Source: JAQUPP01 sp041649955
GTDB lineage: Bacteria > Patescibacteriota > Patescibacteriia > UBA2591 > JAQUPP01
Assembly (NCBI GenBank): GCA_041649955.1
Contig: JBAZMD010000017.1
Coordinates: 1-16,595, forward strand
DNA length: 16,595 nucleotides
Direction of reading: 5' to 3'
Below the pieces are notes generated by a model. That model ran no database searches. It saw only the letters and a list, made by a program, of their open reading frames with translations, and was not told the DNA's origin. The first letter of the stretch is position 1. Each line of letters begins with the position of its first letter. A program made the position numbers and the translations under genes. Positions 1 to 7,468 of the stretch are shown here, piece after piece.

Positions 1-3000
1 TATTTACATCGCTGGCTGTATTTGTTTGAAGCAAACTTGAAGCGGCTTCCCAATCGCCTGTGCCTGAATTGTACCAATACCAATTTGTGCCATTGTTGGA
101 AATCTGATATTTGACGCTGCCTGCATTATCTCCGGTGAGGGTTTCGGTAAAGGAAGAAAGGGTGGCGTAATTTTGACCAGTGTTGTTAACCACGGTTAAT
201 TTGGCTACTTCACTAGAAGGCCAAGCGGTTGCGGTTTCAGAATTAACAGTAGTAGTCGGCTCCGGGAAAGAATATTTACGAATTAAAGTTTTTCTGGGGT
301 AATTTGCTGTTGTGTAGCCATAATTATTATATAAATCAGTAACTTCATCTTGATTTAAGGCGTGATTATAAATTTGGACTTTATCAAAAAGACCATTATA
401 ACCACTTCCATAACCCACCCCCATTATAGGATTAGACGAATAACTATAAACAGTACTCGAGGGTTGGTCTAACACTTGACTTCCATCTACATAAAACGTT
501 TGCGAACTTCCGTCGCAAGCGGCAACAATGTGCTGCCAATTTGTAGAACGCGTTGCAAGAAAATGAGAAGTACCACTATAAGTTGAATTTATATTAAAAT
601 AATATCCATTTGACTCCCAAAGTCCAATCCATGGATAACCCCAACTTATATTGCCAAATATCCCCAATTCATTATTAAGAACTGCTTCTTTTTTCCAAAA
701 TGAAATTGTTATTACAGAGGGTGGCTTTAATGTAGAAGAAGAGCCAAGGTCAATAGAATTGGTTGTTCCATCAAAACTCAAGGCATTTCCAAATTTTCCA
801 TTCGAAGTCCATGTTGCGCCGCTAATTGTTCCGGTATTTCCATTTCCACTTGAATCTGCCGTTGTTCCTCCTGAACCTTCCTCAAAATCCCAAGAACCTT
901 CAATCCCATCTATGACGCGAATAAAAGTATCGGTAATATCAGAATTAATACTAACCCCCGTATTACCATAATACATATAAATGGTTTTGGTTGACGAAGC
1001 GGATATAGAAGGAATTTTTACCCAAATAATGGTGGCTGTTGTATTACAAGTGTTCGGTTCTATCCAATAATTTAATTCTGTTGATCCGTCAGAATCAGTA
1101 AATCTTATATCTGAACAATCAATCTGTATTTTATTGGCAGAAATTAAACTTTGAGTATTTAAATCACTAATTTTTATTTGATAATTAGCTAAAGTATTCG
1201 AATTACCTGTATTATTAACAGTTATTGCTCGTTGATACGACCAAACAGTAGGATAAAGATATTGAGCGGTTTGATAAGATACGGAAATAAAACCAAAATT
1301 ATAATCAGAAATAATTTCATCTGTGGTTAAAACTTTATTATAAATAATCATCTCATTCATAACACCGCTGAAAGGATCACCGCTTCCACCATACGCACCT
1401 ATATATAAATTAGTTAAAGTATCTGTAATTGGATCAACCTCACCAGAAGCGACATTCTGACCATTAACATATATATTACCAGAAGTGTTATTAAAAATAC
1501 CTACCACATGCAACCACTCGCCGTTAGATTGAGTATTAGATGTCAAATCATGCGATGTATTATTACCACGCAAAAGGAACTTTGATGAACCAGGCATATA
1601 CATCATCCATCTTGAATTAACCGGATCTCTTTCAATAATAGTCGCATTTGCATTATAATTTAAATATAACCAAGCTTCTATACTTAATGCTCCGCTATCA
1701 ACCAATCCTAATGAAGTACTGCCGCAATTAAGAGAATCATTAATACCATCAAATCTTAACGCGTTACCAAATTTTCCAGCAGAAGTCCATGTTGCGCCAG
1801 TAATAGTACAAGTATGACCATTACCTGAATAATCTTTGGTGGTTCCTCCCGTGCCTTCGTCAAATTTCCATAGAGCTTGTAAATTAGTTTCACCAAACAT
1901 ATTTGCCATAGTTGTCTGAGTTGAAACAGTAGCATCGGAATTTCCATAATATAAATAAATTTGTTCGTCTTCCGCGTATCTGACTTGAGCGGTTTTTGAA
2001 GTCAGATAACTGACAGCAAAATTATTTTTAAAAGTTAATTCTTTTGTATCGCCATCAATGGCGGTGATATAATTTGTTTCAGTGTTTGAAGTGTCGCGAA
2101 CCGTGACCGGTATTTCTCCATTTGGAAAATCAGCCGGATCCGGAAAACCGGAAACATCGTCAACTTTAACTTTTTTATCAGTACCAGAGTCTTCGGTTGA
2201 TACACCCCAAAAAGAATAAATGGAAGGAAGTTTGACCCAAAAAACCGCGGTCTTATTAGCTTGGTTATATGATTCTTTATAATATGAAATTTCATGCGAT
2301 CCTTGCGCATTTAATCTTTCTTGTTCGGTCGCATAACTCGTTCTGGCTAAAGATCCGGTAAATCTGATATCACTACCGGAAGAATCAGGAATGGAAAAAT
2401 TAAAATTATCAGAATTCAATGTTAATTTTAATTGATAATTAGAAAAATCATATTCCACCGAACTGTTGTTAACGGAAACTTCCTGGCGATAGGTCCAATC
2501 ATAACCATTTCCATTTGTGGCAATCCAATTTGTTCCGGGAGTATAATTTTGTTTTAGTCTGGCGATATTATTATTAGCAGCATCAACTTCAACATAATCG
2601 CCAGCAGTATAATCAGTGGCACTTGTGAATCCCCAGCTTATTTCGGCTGCGGCGCGAGATGCAGACCAAATCATTTGCCAACCCGCAGTGATAATTAATG
2701 CAATGCATAAAAAAACCGCCACAGCTCGAGTTGTTCCAAACTTGAAACATTGCTGACGGAATTTTTTTAATAAATCAAAATATTTTTCTTTCCAATCAAT
2801 ATTTATTTCTCTTTTTGATTTCTCCGACGCTTCGGTCGGAGTCCCGGTCCATTGGCGTCGGGATTTTATTTTTATTGGCGCAGATATGGCAATTGATTTA
2901 ATATACCAATTAGAATAAATTTTTTTACAAGATTTATCTCTTTTTATATAAATCAAATAAAAAAATCTAAATTCTTTTAATAATTTAGATAATAGAATCC

Positions 3001-3058
3001 TCCCCTCTCTATAGAAGTAAAATAAAATTTGTTTCAAATTTAAATTTTTGAAGTTCAT
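1..3058 (-). CDS. Giant membrane-anchored surface protein with DUF2341 and LamG modules (C-terminus beyond window)
   Basis: An uninterrupted minus-strand frame runs from ATG at 3058 through the left edge: 1019 complete codons and no stop. Residues 1-110 are basic and aromatic-rich and probably cytoplasmic. Residues about 111-131 are hydrophobic (VAVFLCIALIITAGW), a signal anchor, so the rest should lie outside the cell. Outer modules in order: DUF2341-like 188-372, LamG/concanavalin-like 393-590, DUF2341-like 605-697, LamG-like 719-912, then the start of another beta-rich region. DUF2341 marks are FWVKLPSI/IWVKIPSI and Y(L/M)YYGN; LamG marks are (F)DEGxGGTT, SGNG, GKFGNAL and FDG. Such proteins are known as huge secreted adhesin- or glycan-binding-like proteins in CPR; the ligand here is unknown. 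An AGAGGGG stretch abuts the ATG too closely for an ideal ribosome site, but a good promoter lies just upstream. Family assignment is confident; function is inferred. Confidence 0.85.
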   Translation of the reverse strand, partial: MNFKNLNLKQILFYFYREGRILLSKLLKEFRFFYLIYIKRDKSCKKIYSNWYIKSIAISAPIKIKSRRQWTGTPTEASEKSKREINIDWKEKYFDLLKKFRQQCFKFGTTRAVAVFLCIALIITAGWQMIWSASRAAAEISWGFTSATDYTAGDYVEVDAANNNIARLKQNYTPGTNWIATNGNGYDWTYRQEVSVNNSSVEYDFSNYQLKLTLNSDNFNFSIPDSSGSDIRFTGSLARTSYATEQERLNAQGSHEISYYKESYNQANKTAVFWVKLPSIYSFWGVSTEDSGTDKKVKVDDVSGFPDPADFPNGEIPVTVRDTSNTETNYITAIDGDTKELTFKNNFAVSYLTSKTAQVRYAEDEQIYLYYGNSDATVSTQTTMANMFGETNLQALWKFDEGTGGTTKDYSGNGHTCTITGATWTSAGKFGNALRFDGINDSLNCGSTSLGLVDSGALSIEAWLYLNYNANATIIERDPVNSRWMMYMPGSSKFLLRGNNTSHDLTSNTQSNGEWLHVVGIFNNTSGNIYVNGQNVASGEVDPITDTLTNLYIGAYGGSGDPFSGVMNEMIIYNKVLTTDEIISDYNFGFISVSYQTAQYLYPTVWSYQRAITVNNTGNSNTLANYQIKISDLNTQSLISANKIQIDCSDIRFTDSDGSTELNYWIEPNTCNTTATIIWVKIPSISASSTKTIYMYYGNTGVSINSDITDTFIRVIDGIEGSWDFEEGSGGTTADSSGNGNTGTISGATWTSNGKFGNALSFDGTTNSIDLGSSSTLKPPSVITISFWKKEAVLNNELGIFGNISWGYPWIGLWESNGYYFNINSTYSGTSHFLATRSTNWQHIVAACDGSSQTFYVDGSQVLDQPSSTVYSYSSNPIMGVGYGSGYNGLFDKVQIYNHALNQDEVTDLYNNYGYTTANYPRKTLIRKYSFPEPTTTVNSETATAWPSSEVAKLTVVNNTGQNYATLSSFTETLTGDNAGSVKYQISNNGTNWYWYNSGTGDWEAASSLLQTNTASDVN
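2823..2863. repeat. GC-rich palindromic element inside the surface-protein gene
   Basis: A GC-rich island interrupts AT-rich coding DNA. TCCGAC (2823-2828) pairs with GTCGGA (2835-2840) around GCTTCG. TCCCG (2842-2846) pairs with CGGGA (2859-2863). CCGACGC (2824-2830) can alternatively pair with GCGTCGG (2855-2861), so two folds compete. It encodes part of the polar linker at residues about 66-79, before the membrane helix. It may be an in-frame inserted palindromic repeat; that is inference. Confidence 0.5.
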
Positions 3059-3095
3059 CCCCTCTTATTCAATCTATACAATTAATTATGACTTA

Positions 3096-3124
3096 ATTAT
3101 ATAGAAAAAATGCTTAAAAATCAA
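3096..3124 (-). promoter_or_regulatory. Sigma70-type promoter of the giant surface protein
   Basis: On the minus strand, TTGATT (3119-3124) and a perfect TATAAT (3096-3101) are separated by exactly 17 bases. The predicted start of transcription is near 3089, giving a leader of about 30 bases before the ATG at 3058. It is the best promoter match in the 3059-3208 gap, which otherwise shows no clear hairpin terminator for the gene upstream. Confidence 0.7.
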
Positions 3125-3208
3125 CCTAATTTTACTCCTATTTGGGGATAACTTTAAAAGATTATACTGATTAAATAAGGCTTTTAAACGATCTTTTGAA
3201 ATAATAGA

Positions 3209-3748
3209 CTAATCACAAAAACCTTTAAGCATTTCTTCTGTAAACTGATAATTCGCCTTGATAAAATCACAATCAATACTGCCATTTCCATCATAAACTA
3301 ATTTCCAAACATTCTCAACTTTAGCCGCCATAAACATTCCACCTTCGCCGCCGGCCGGCAAATCCTTTTGCGCGAAATGAACATTTCCAACCATATAATT
3401 TTCATTTTCTTTTGTCGCTTTTACCAAAACTTCTGAAATTGATTTATTATATTTTTTCGCGAGTATGTATTGAATTTCCTGCTCGCCATTTTCATAACAT
3501 GCCTCTTCCCAAATTCTTAAACATTTTTGTTTTGCCTCGCACCACGAATAACCGGCCGAACCGATGCATCCGTGTTCGTCTCTGTCTCCGCCAATTTTAA
3601 TTTCATCAATTTTATTTTCAACAATAATTTTATTTTCCATTTGGTTTGATGCCGGGTTATTTTTTTTGAATAAATTTAAATAAACCGACGCGACGACAAA
3701 AAATAAAATCACAAAAATTACAAGTATGATAATATTTATTTTTTTCAT
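3209..3748 (-). CDS. Membrane-anchored Cys-motif protein, function unknown
   Basis: A 179-residue protein. Residues 4-25 form one hydrophobic helix behind MKK, an N-terminal anchor or uncleaved signal; no lipobox Cys follows it. A charged linker leads to a compact Cys motif at 53-84 (GGDRDEHGC, then GYSWC, KQKC, WEEAC; Cys 61, 70, 76, 84), probably two disulfides outside the membrane. The C-terminal domain, about 90-179, contains LAKKYNKS, GGEGGMF, AAKVENVWKLV and DGNG, and ends with Cys 160 and 178. I recall this Cys motif plus C-terminal domain in other CPR predicted secreted proteins, always without known function. The ATG has no Shine-Dalgarno sequence. It lies between the palindromic hairpin behind pyrDK and the promoter of the surface protein, so it may be its own unit. 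Confidence 0.75.
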   Translation of the reverse strand: MKKINIIILVIFVILFFVVASVYLNLFKKNNPASNQMENKIIVENKIDEIKIGGDRDEHGCIGSAGYSWCEAKQKCLRIWEEACYENGEQEIQYILAKKYNKSISEVLVKATKENENYMVGNVHFAQKDLPAGGEGGMFMAAKVENVWKLVYDGNGSIDCDFIKANYQFTEEMLKGFCD

Positions 3749-3787
3749 AATTTTTATTAATTAATTATCTTTTTAACTCTTCTCTTC

Positions 3788-3835
3788 ATATAAAAACATT
3801 CTCACATTCTCAAGAATGTGAGAATGTTTTTATAT
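3788..3835. terminator. Palindromic hairpin copy 1, probable terminator of pyrDK
   Basis: A perfect 23-bp inverted repeat (3788-3810 with 3813-3835) around a two-base centre CA. The core is CATTCTCACATTCT flanked by A and T tracts, so the minus-strand RNA forms a hairpin followed by U residues. It begins 25 bases behind the pyrDK stop. It is the same element as the three copies at 9848, 11550 and 15563, but in the opposite orientation judged by its centre (CA instead of TG). Confidence 0.75.
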
Positions 3836-3860
3836 TACACAAAATTGTAAATTGTGCTAA

Positions 3861-5462
3861 CTAAATTTGTTTTATTTTTAAAAAATTTCCATCAACGCAA
3901 CTTCTGTATCCTTTTGAAGTCGCACAGCTTCCGCATAAACCGATTCCACATTTTGTCAAAAAATCTATTGAAGAATAAATTTTTTCCGGATCTATATATT
4001 TGATTTCCCTTTTTATGACTTCTCTCACCATTTTTTCCGGACCGCAATTAATGCAATACTCGGGTTTTATTTTTTTTATAATTTCTTCCAATTCATCCGT
4101 CACCAAGCCTTTGTGTCCAATTTCTCCATTTTCCGTTGTTAAAAAAATTTCTTCGCATGATGATTTGAATTTTTCAATATAAGGCAAATGATTTTTATCT
4201 TTTGCTCCCAAAATCGCAATTGTTTTTTTATTTCTCTTGGCGAATAAATAAAGCGCGGCCATTCCCGTTCCTCCGCTCACCAATAAAATTTTTCCATTCA
4301 GAATCGGCGAATTTCCATAAGGTCCTCTGATATATAGATTATCTCCTTTCTTCAATTTTGACAATTCACTCGTAAAACAGCCCCTTTTTTGAATAAATAA
4401 AGTTAACGGTTTGTCGTCAAAAACAGAAAATGGTTTTTCTCCCACTTCCGGCAGCCAAGTAAATATAAATTGCCCTGGTTTTATCTTTATATCGCCGTCT
4501 AATTTCAAGAAAAATAAATCTTCGGTTACTTGCTTATTTTCTATGACTTTGTATTTTTTATATTTTGTGCTTATTTCACTTTTTAAAAGTTTAGCGGCTT
4601 TATTTGTTCCTTTTTCCAAATCCAAAGACAATTGATGAAAATATTGTTTCATTTCCTCAGTATTCATTCCCGCCAAGGCAGAACCTACTCCGAAAAAATT
4701 CCCTCCGGCTTGCTTGTAATTTCTCACATTTTCGGCTGTTGAAATACCGCCGCAAGCTATTATTGGCAAATTCGTAATTTTTCTTACTTCCTTCACACTT
4801 TTTAAACCAAGTTTTAAAATTTCTTTTCCGGAAATTCCGCCCACTTTATTTAAAAGGACCGGAAAATTATCGTTTAAAAATAATTCCGGACCCTTAGTGT
4901 TTATGGCCGTTATTCCGGATGCGCCATTTCTGATAACGCATTCCACTGTTTCTCTAATATTCAAACTTGGCGAAATTTTAACAAAAACCGGTTTTCCAAA
5001 AGAAGCAACGCTTTTCGTTATCTCCCCTATTAATTTTTTATCCTGGCCTATGACTTGGCCGTATTTGTCAGAATGAGGACAGGAAATATTCAATTCAAAA
5101 CCATCCGCCCAATCAAATAATTTTTTCGCGACTTCTCTAAATTCATTGACGCTGTCTCCGAAAATTGAAATCAATAAAAATTTATCATCGGGAATTTTTA
5201 TTTTTGATAATTGATTCGCGAATTCTTCCGCGCCCGGATTGGCAAGTCCGACGGCATTAATAAAAGAAAAAGGAGCGTATTTTGCGATAATCGGCTCCTT
5301 GTTTCCTGTTTTCGGTTTTAACCCGATGCTTTTTGTGGTGATAATTCCGATTTCAGGAATCTCTTTAATAATTTTCTCAATCACCGATACATTAGTAGAA
5401 ACAATACCCGAAGGTATTGTAAAAATTCCGCTGATTTTTTTATTGAAAAATTTATATTTCAT
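3861..5462 (-). CDS. Fused dihydroorotate dehydrogenase / PyrK-type electron-transfer protein
   Basis: A 533-residue natural fusion for the fourth step of pyrimidine synthesis, dihydroorotate to orotate. Numbering is from ATG 5462. Residues 1 to about 285 are a class 1 PyrD flavin barrel: NAVGLANPG (69-77), ELNISCPH with the likely catalytic-base Cys128, and IIACGGIS with FFGVGSALAG for FMN phosphate. Residues about 297-533 resemble PyrK, a ferredoxin-reductase-like part: KPFSVF for FAD, GPYGN, SGGTGMAALY for NAD, and a [2Fe-2S] cluster signature CGIGLCGSC...SC (Cys 505, 510, 513, 522). Together these suggest an NAD-linked class 1B enzyme in one chain. A frame opens at TTG 5525, but the extra 21 residues overlap the promoter, so ATG 5462 is preferred. 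No pyrimidine genes adjoin it. Very likely correct in family; the electron acceptor is inferred. Confidence 0.9.
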   Translation of the reverse strand: MKYKFFNKKISGIFTIPSGIVSTNVSVIEKIIKEIPEIGIITTKSIGLKPKTGNKEPIIAKYAPFSFINAVGLANPGAEEFANQLSKIKIPDDKFLLISIFGDSVNEFREVAKKLFDWADGFELNISCPHSDKYGQVIGQDKKLIGEITKSVASFGKPVFVKISPSLNIRETVECVIRNGASGITAINTKGPELFLNDNFPVLLNKVGGISGKEILKLGLKSVKEVRKITNLPIIACGGISTAENVRNYKQAGGNFFGVGSALAGMNTEEMKQYFHQLSLDLEKGTNKAAKLLKSEISTKYKKYKVIENKQVTEDLFFLKLDGDIKIKPGQFIFTWLPEVGEKPFSVFDDKPLTLFIQKRGCFTSELSKLKKGDNLYIRGPYGNSPILNGKILLVSGGTGMAALYLFAKRNKKTIAILGAKDKNHLPYIEKFKSSCEEIFLTTENGEIGHKGLVTDELEEIIKKIKPEYCINCGPEKMVREVIKREIKYIDPEKIYSSIDFLTKCGIGLCGSCATSKGYRSCVDGNFLKIKQI

Positions 5463-5496
5463 AAATTTAAATAAGATTTTACCCTGTACATATATT

Positions 5497-5525
5497 ATTA
5501 TAGCCGAGATAAAATAAATTTGCAA
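5497..5525 (-). promoter_or_regulatory. Promoter of the pyrD-pyrK fusion
   Basis: TTGCAA (5520-5525) and a perfect TATAAT (5497-5502) on the minus strand are 17 bases apart. Transcription should start near 5490, about 27 bases before ATG 5462. This supports the shorter start over the TTG at 5525, which lies within the -35 box. Confidence 0.65.
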
Positions 5526-5527
5526 AT

Positions 5528-5561
5528 AAAAAAGCCGTTAAATCTCGCGAGATAACGGCTT
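5528..5561 (-). terminator. Rho-independent terminator behind the 112-residue orphan gene
   Basis: AAGCCGTTA (5532-5540) pairs with TAACGGCTT (5553-5561). An inner TCTCGCGAGA palindrome extends the stem. On the minus strand the hairpin is followed by a run of six T. It starts 12 bases after the stop at 5574. Confidence 0.85.
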
Positions 5562-5573
5562 AAAGATTATTTT

Positions 5574-5912
5574 TTACTTAATCTGCAAAGGAGAAGGAAT
5601 CTCAAGAATATTGGAACCTCCTTCATCCTCTTTCACCGTAGTGAATCTTACTTCTTCGGACGCGCACCAATTTTTAAATTTTTTCTTCACATTTTTTAGA
5701 CAGAACAACATTATTTCTTTATCTGTTCCTTCGGAATCAAAAATTTTTACCAATTCCGCTTCTCGTCCGTATACTTCACAATGCCCGGCTTTTTGACTTT
5801 CTACACTCCAAATTGCGTAATGGCCATCTTTTTTGACAAAGAAAGTATCCACCCGATATCCTTCAACATCAATTGTGCAGCCATTTTGCTTTTTATGAAC
5901 TATTTGGTTCAT
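5574..5912 (-). CDS. Unrecognised 112-residue cytoplasmic protein
   Basis: No family recognised. The protein has no membrane segment or signal peptide. It is polar, with alternating beta-like strands in the N-terminal 65 residues (TIDVEGYRVDTFFVKKDGHYAIWSV), a helical basic stretch around 66-83 (IMLFCLKNVKKKFKNWC) and an acidic tail. Cys lie at 12, 45, 71 and 83 but not in a zinc-like spacing. The reading frame is supported by a good ribosome site (GGGGG at 5919-5923, six bases from ATG), a near-consensus promoter and a clear terminator, so it is an independent single-gene unit. Its strong signals suggest notable expression. Confidence 0.7.
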   Translation of the reverse strand: MNQIVHKKQNGCTIDVEGYRVDTFFVKKDGHYAIWSVESQKAGHCEVYGREAELVKIFDSEGTDKEIMLFCLKNVKKKFKNWCASEEVRFTTVKEDEGGSNILEIPSPLQIK

Positions 5913-5958
5913 TTCACGCCCCCTTTTAAATAACTATTTTATAGTTTTGTATAAAAAT

Positions 5959-5987
5959 ATAATAACATTTTTTCTGCTTTTTGTCAA
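5959..5987 (-). promoter_or_regulatory. Near-consensus promoter overlapping the upstream stop codon
   Basis: Perfect TTGACA (5982-5987), 17-base spacer, TATTAT (5959-5964), driving the 112-residue gene at 5912. The TGA inside the -35 box (5984-5986) is also the stop codon of the GNAT gene upstream. No hairpin terminator separates the two genes. Confidence 0.75.
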
Positions 5988-6403
5988 TCAATTTTCATAT
6001 ACTTTTTGCACTCCATTCCTGTTTTTACTTCCTTAAAACCGAATTTTTTATAAAATGGAATCAAAAATTTAATATTTCTTTTGTCTGCGAATAAACCTAT
6101 TGATGTGTATCCTTTATTTTTTACTTGCTCAATTAATTTTTTCATAATCATTTTTCCTACGCCCTTGCTTTGATAATCTTTATGAACCGCAATATCATAA
6201 AACATACACATAATTCCGTCCTCTAAAATCCTGCCCATGCCGATTAATTTTTTTCTATCCCAAACACTGTAAACAAAATAAGATTTTGACAAAATTTCTC
6301 GCCATTTTTTATCGCTTCTTCTTTTCGTCCAACCAACCGATAAACGCAACTCGTCAATTTTCTTGATATTAAGTTTTTTATTGATTGATTCTCTGTATTT
6401 CAT
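5984..6403 (-). CDS. GNAT-family N-acetyltransferase
   Basis: A 139-residue protein with the GNAT fold. The acetyl-CoA pyrophosphate loop is seen as QSKGVG (78-83) after the strand FYDIAVHKDY, followed by helix KMIMKKLIEQV. The C-terminal motif IPFYKKFGF (115-123) holds Tyr118, the usual general acid position. The N-terminal part (INKKLNI, GWTKRRSDKKW) is basic. The length is normal for a single-domain GNAT. It is the last gene of a four-gene cluster, starting four bases after the CYTH stop, with no Shine-Dalgarno sequence, so it is probably translated by reinitiation. The substrate cannot be told; a small amine, an antibiotic or a protein N-terminus are all possible. Confidence 0.85.
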   Translation of the reverse strand: MKYRESINKKLNIKKIDELRLSVGWTKRRSDKKWREILSKSYFVYSVWDRKKLIGMGRILEDGIMCMFYDIAVHKDYQSKGVGKMIMKKLIEQVKNKGYTSIGLFADKRNIKFLIPFYKKFGFKEVKTGMECKKYMKID

Positions 6404-6407
6404 AAAT

Positions 6408-6938
6408 TTATTGAGCGGGTTTATTTATTTTTTGATAATTATATTTATTCAAAGTCGGTTCAATGTCTGAATATTTTTTGCTGGCCAGCATGCCACCTGC
6501 CAAAACTTTTTCTTGTATAACATCCGCCAAACAAAAATCAGGCATCACGAAAACATTTTTTTCCTCAATTGATTTAAATTCAAAATCCGCTAATGCCAAT
6601 CCTTCTAAATCATCTAAATAAATATCAATTTCTGCTGTCATACCGCCCATCGGATAATAATAACGAAATTTTCTAAACTTTTTTCCATCCAATTTTGATA
6701 AAGCAATAAACTCTTCTTCTGACAAAACAATCGTATGTTCTTCTTGCTCCGAGGCATCATTATTAATTTTGGGAAATTTTTTTGTCATTTCAAAAGTATC
6801 CCCCTTTTTGCGCAATCTTAAAACCGGATGCGCTGCTGATTGCGGAATATAAATATCAATAATCTCAATAAATTTGCAATCTTTTAATTTTTCCGGCATC
6901 TTTTTCAATAAAAAAGTCCGTTCTAATTCTATTTCCAT
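6408..6938 (-). CDS. CYTH-domain protein (triphosphate-binding tunnel fold)
   Basis: A 176-residue protein matching the CYTH family (class IV adenylate cyclases, thiamine and inorganic triphosphatases). Visible marks are ELER at the N-terminus, LRLR (40-43), MTKK (51-54), the acidic QEEHTIVLSEEEF (65-77), FRKFRYYYP (88-96), AEIDIYLDDLEGLALADFEF (102-121) and PDFCLADVIQEK. These give the alternating basic and acidic strands that line the triphosphate tunnel. In the normal ExExK motif, aligned on ELERTFLL, the Lys position is Thr8. That may be the rule in this subgroup or may change substrate use. No Shine-Dalgarno sequence. Third gene of the 7810-5984 cluster, 31 bases after the membrane gene. 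Family strongly supported; activity not assignable. Confidence 0.85.
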   Translation of the reverse strand: MEIELERTFLLKKMPEKLKDCKFIEIIDIYIPQSAAHPVLRLRKKGDTFEMTKKFPKINNDASEQEEHTIVLSEEEFIALSKLDGKKFRKFRYYYPMGGMTAEIDIYLDDLEGLALADFEFKSIEEKNVFVMPDFCLADVIQEKVLAGGMLASKKYSDIEPTLNKYNYQKINKPAQ

Positions 6939-6969
6939 AAAAAAAATATTAATTCTAATTCATGTTAAT

Positions 6970-7443
6970 TTATATAAGAGGCAAAATTCCTCCCAAAAAA
7001 ATAATTACTAGCAAAAAAATCAATTTAAAAATTTTAGAAACAGTTTTTTTCTTATTATATTTTATATTTATAAGAGTATAAATAATCATTAAGATGCTGA
7101 ATATAGAAAAATAAACATACGCTAGGATTAAATTAAATTTTGCCGCCACTATGCCGATGGCGTTTATAACAAATAAATTGCCGATATTATTCGTAAACCA
7201 ACCAAGTGTATTCCATCCGGAAGTTTCTTTCCAATAACCTATTTTTGAATAAGCCAAACTTGAAACAAATAGTAATGGTATGGCCAAAACCAATTGATAA
7301 ATTACCAGAGGCGAAAATCTTTCTGGACTTAAAGTAATTATAAGAGTTAAGACAAAAAATAAAGAACCCATCATAAAACTATTTATTGTAACTTTACTGA
7401 TGGATTTATGAGGATTTGTTGTGAAAAAATCATCTTTTTGCAT
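6970..7443 (-). CDS. Five-helix integral membrane protein, function unknown
   Basis: A 157-residue hydrophobic protein. Probable membrane segments: about 22-38, 45-66, 80-101, 103-126 and 135-157. A basic loop (IKYNKKKTVSK) between helices 4 and 5 suggests that loop is inside. The N-terminus of about 20 residues is polar (MQKDDFFTTNPHKSISK). No transporter or enzyme motif is recognisable. It sits 25 bases after the conserved hypothetical at 7810 and 31 bases before the CYTH gene, so it is probably co-transcribed with both. No Shine-Dalgarno sequence precedes the ATG. Reality of the gene is well supported by membrane-protein character and spacing. Confidence 0.75.
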   Translation of the reverse strand: MQKDDFFTTNPHKSISKVTINSFMMGSLFFVLTLIITLSPERFSPLVIYQLVLAIPLLFVSSLAYSKIGYWKETSGWNTLGWFTNNIGNLFVINAIGIVAAKFNLILAYVYFSIFSILMIIYTLINIKYNKKKTVSKIFKLIFLLVIIFLGGILPLI

Positions 7444-7468
7444 AATTTTAATTTTTTTATTAAAATAC

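Noticed and set aside
651..971. Plus-strand open frame of 106 residues
   Set aside because: It lies antisense to the giant surface protein, is proline- and serine-rich in the way of a shadow, and has no ribosome site or family marks.
5463..5525. N-terminal extension of pyrDK from TTG 5525
   Set aside because: The extension covers the promoter boxes (5497-5525) and is not part of the PyrD fold; ATG 5462 fits both the family and the predicted transcription start.
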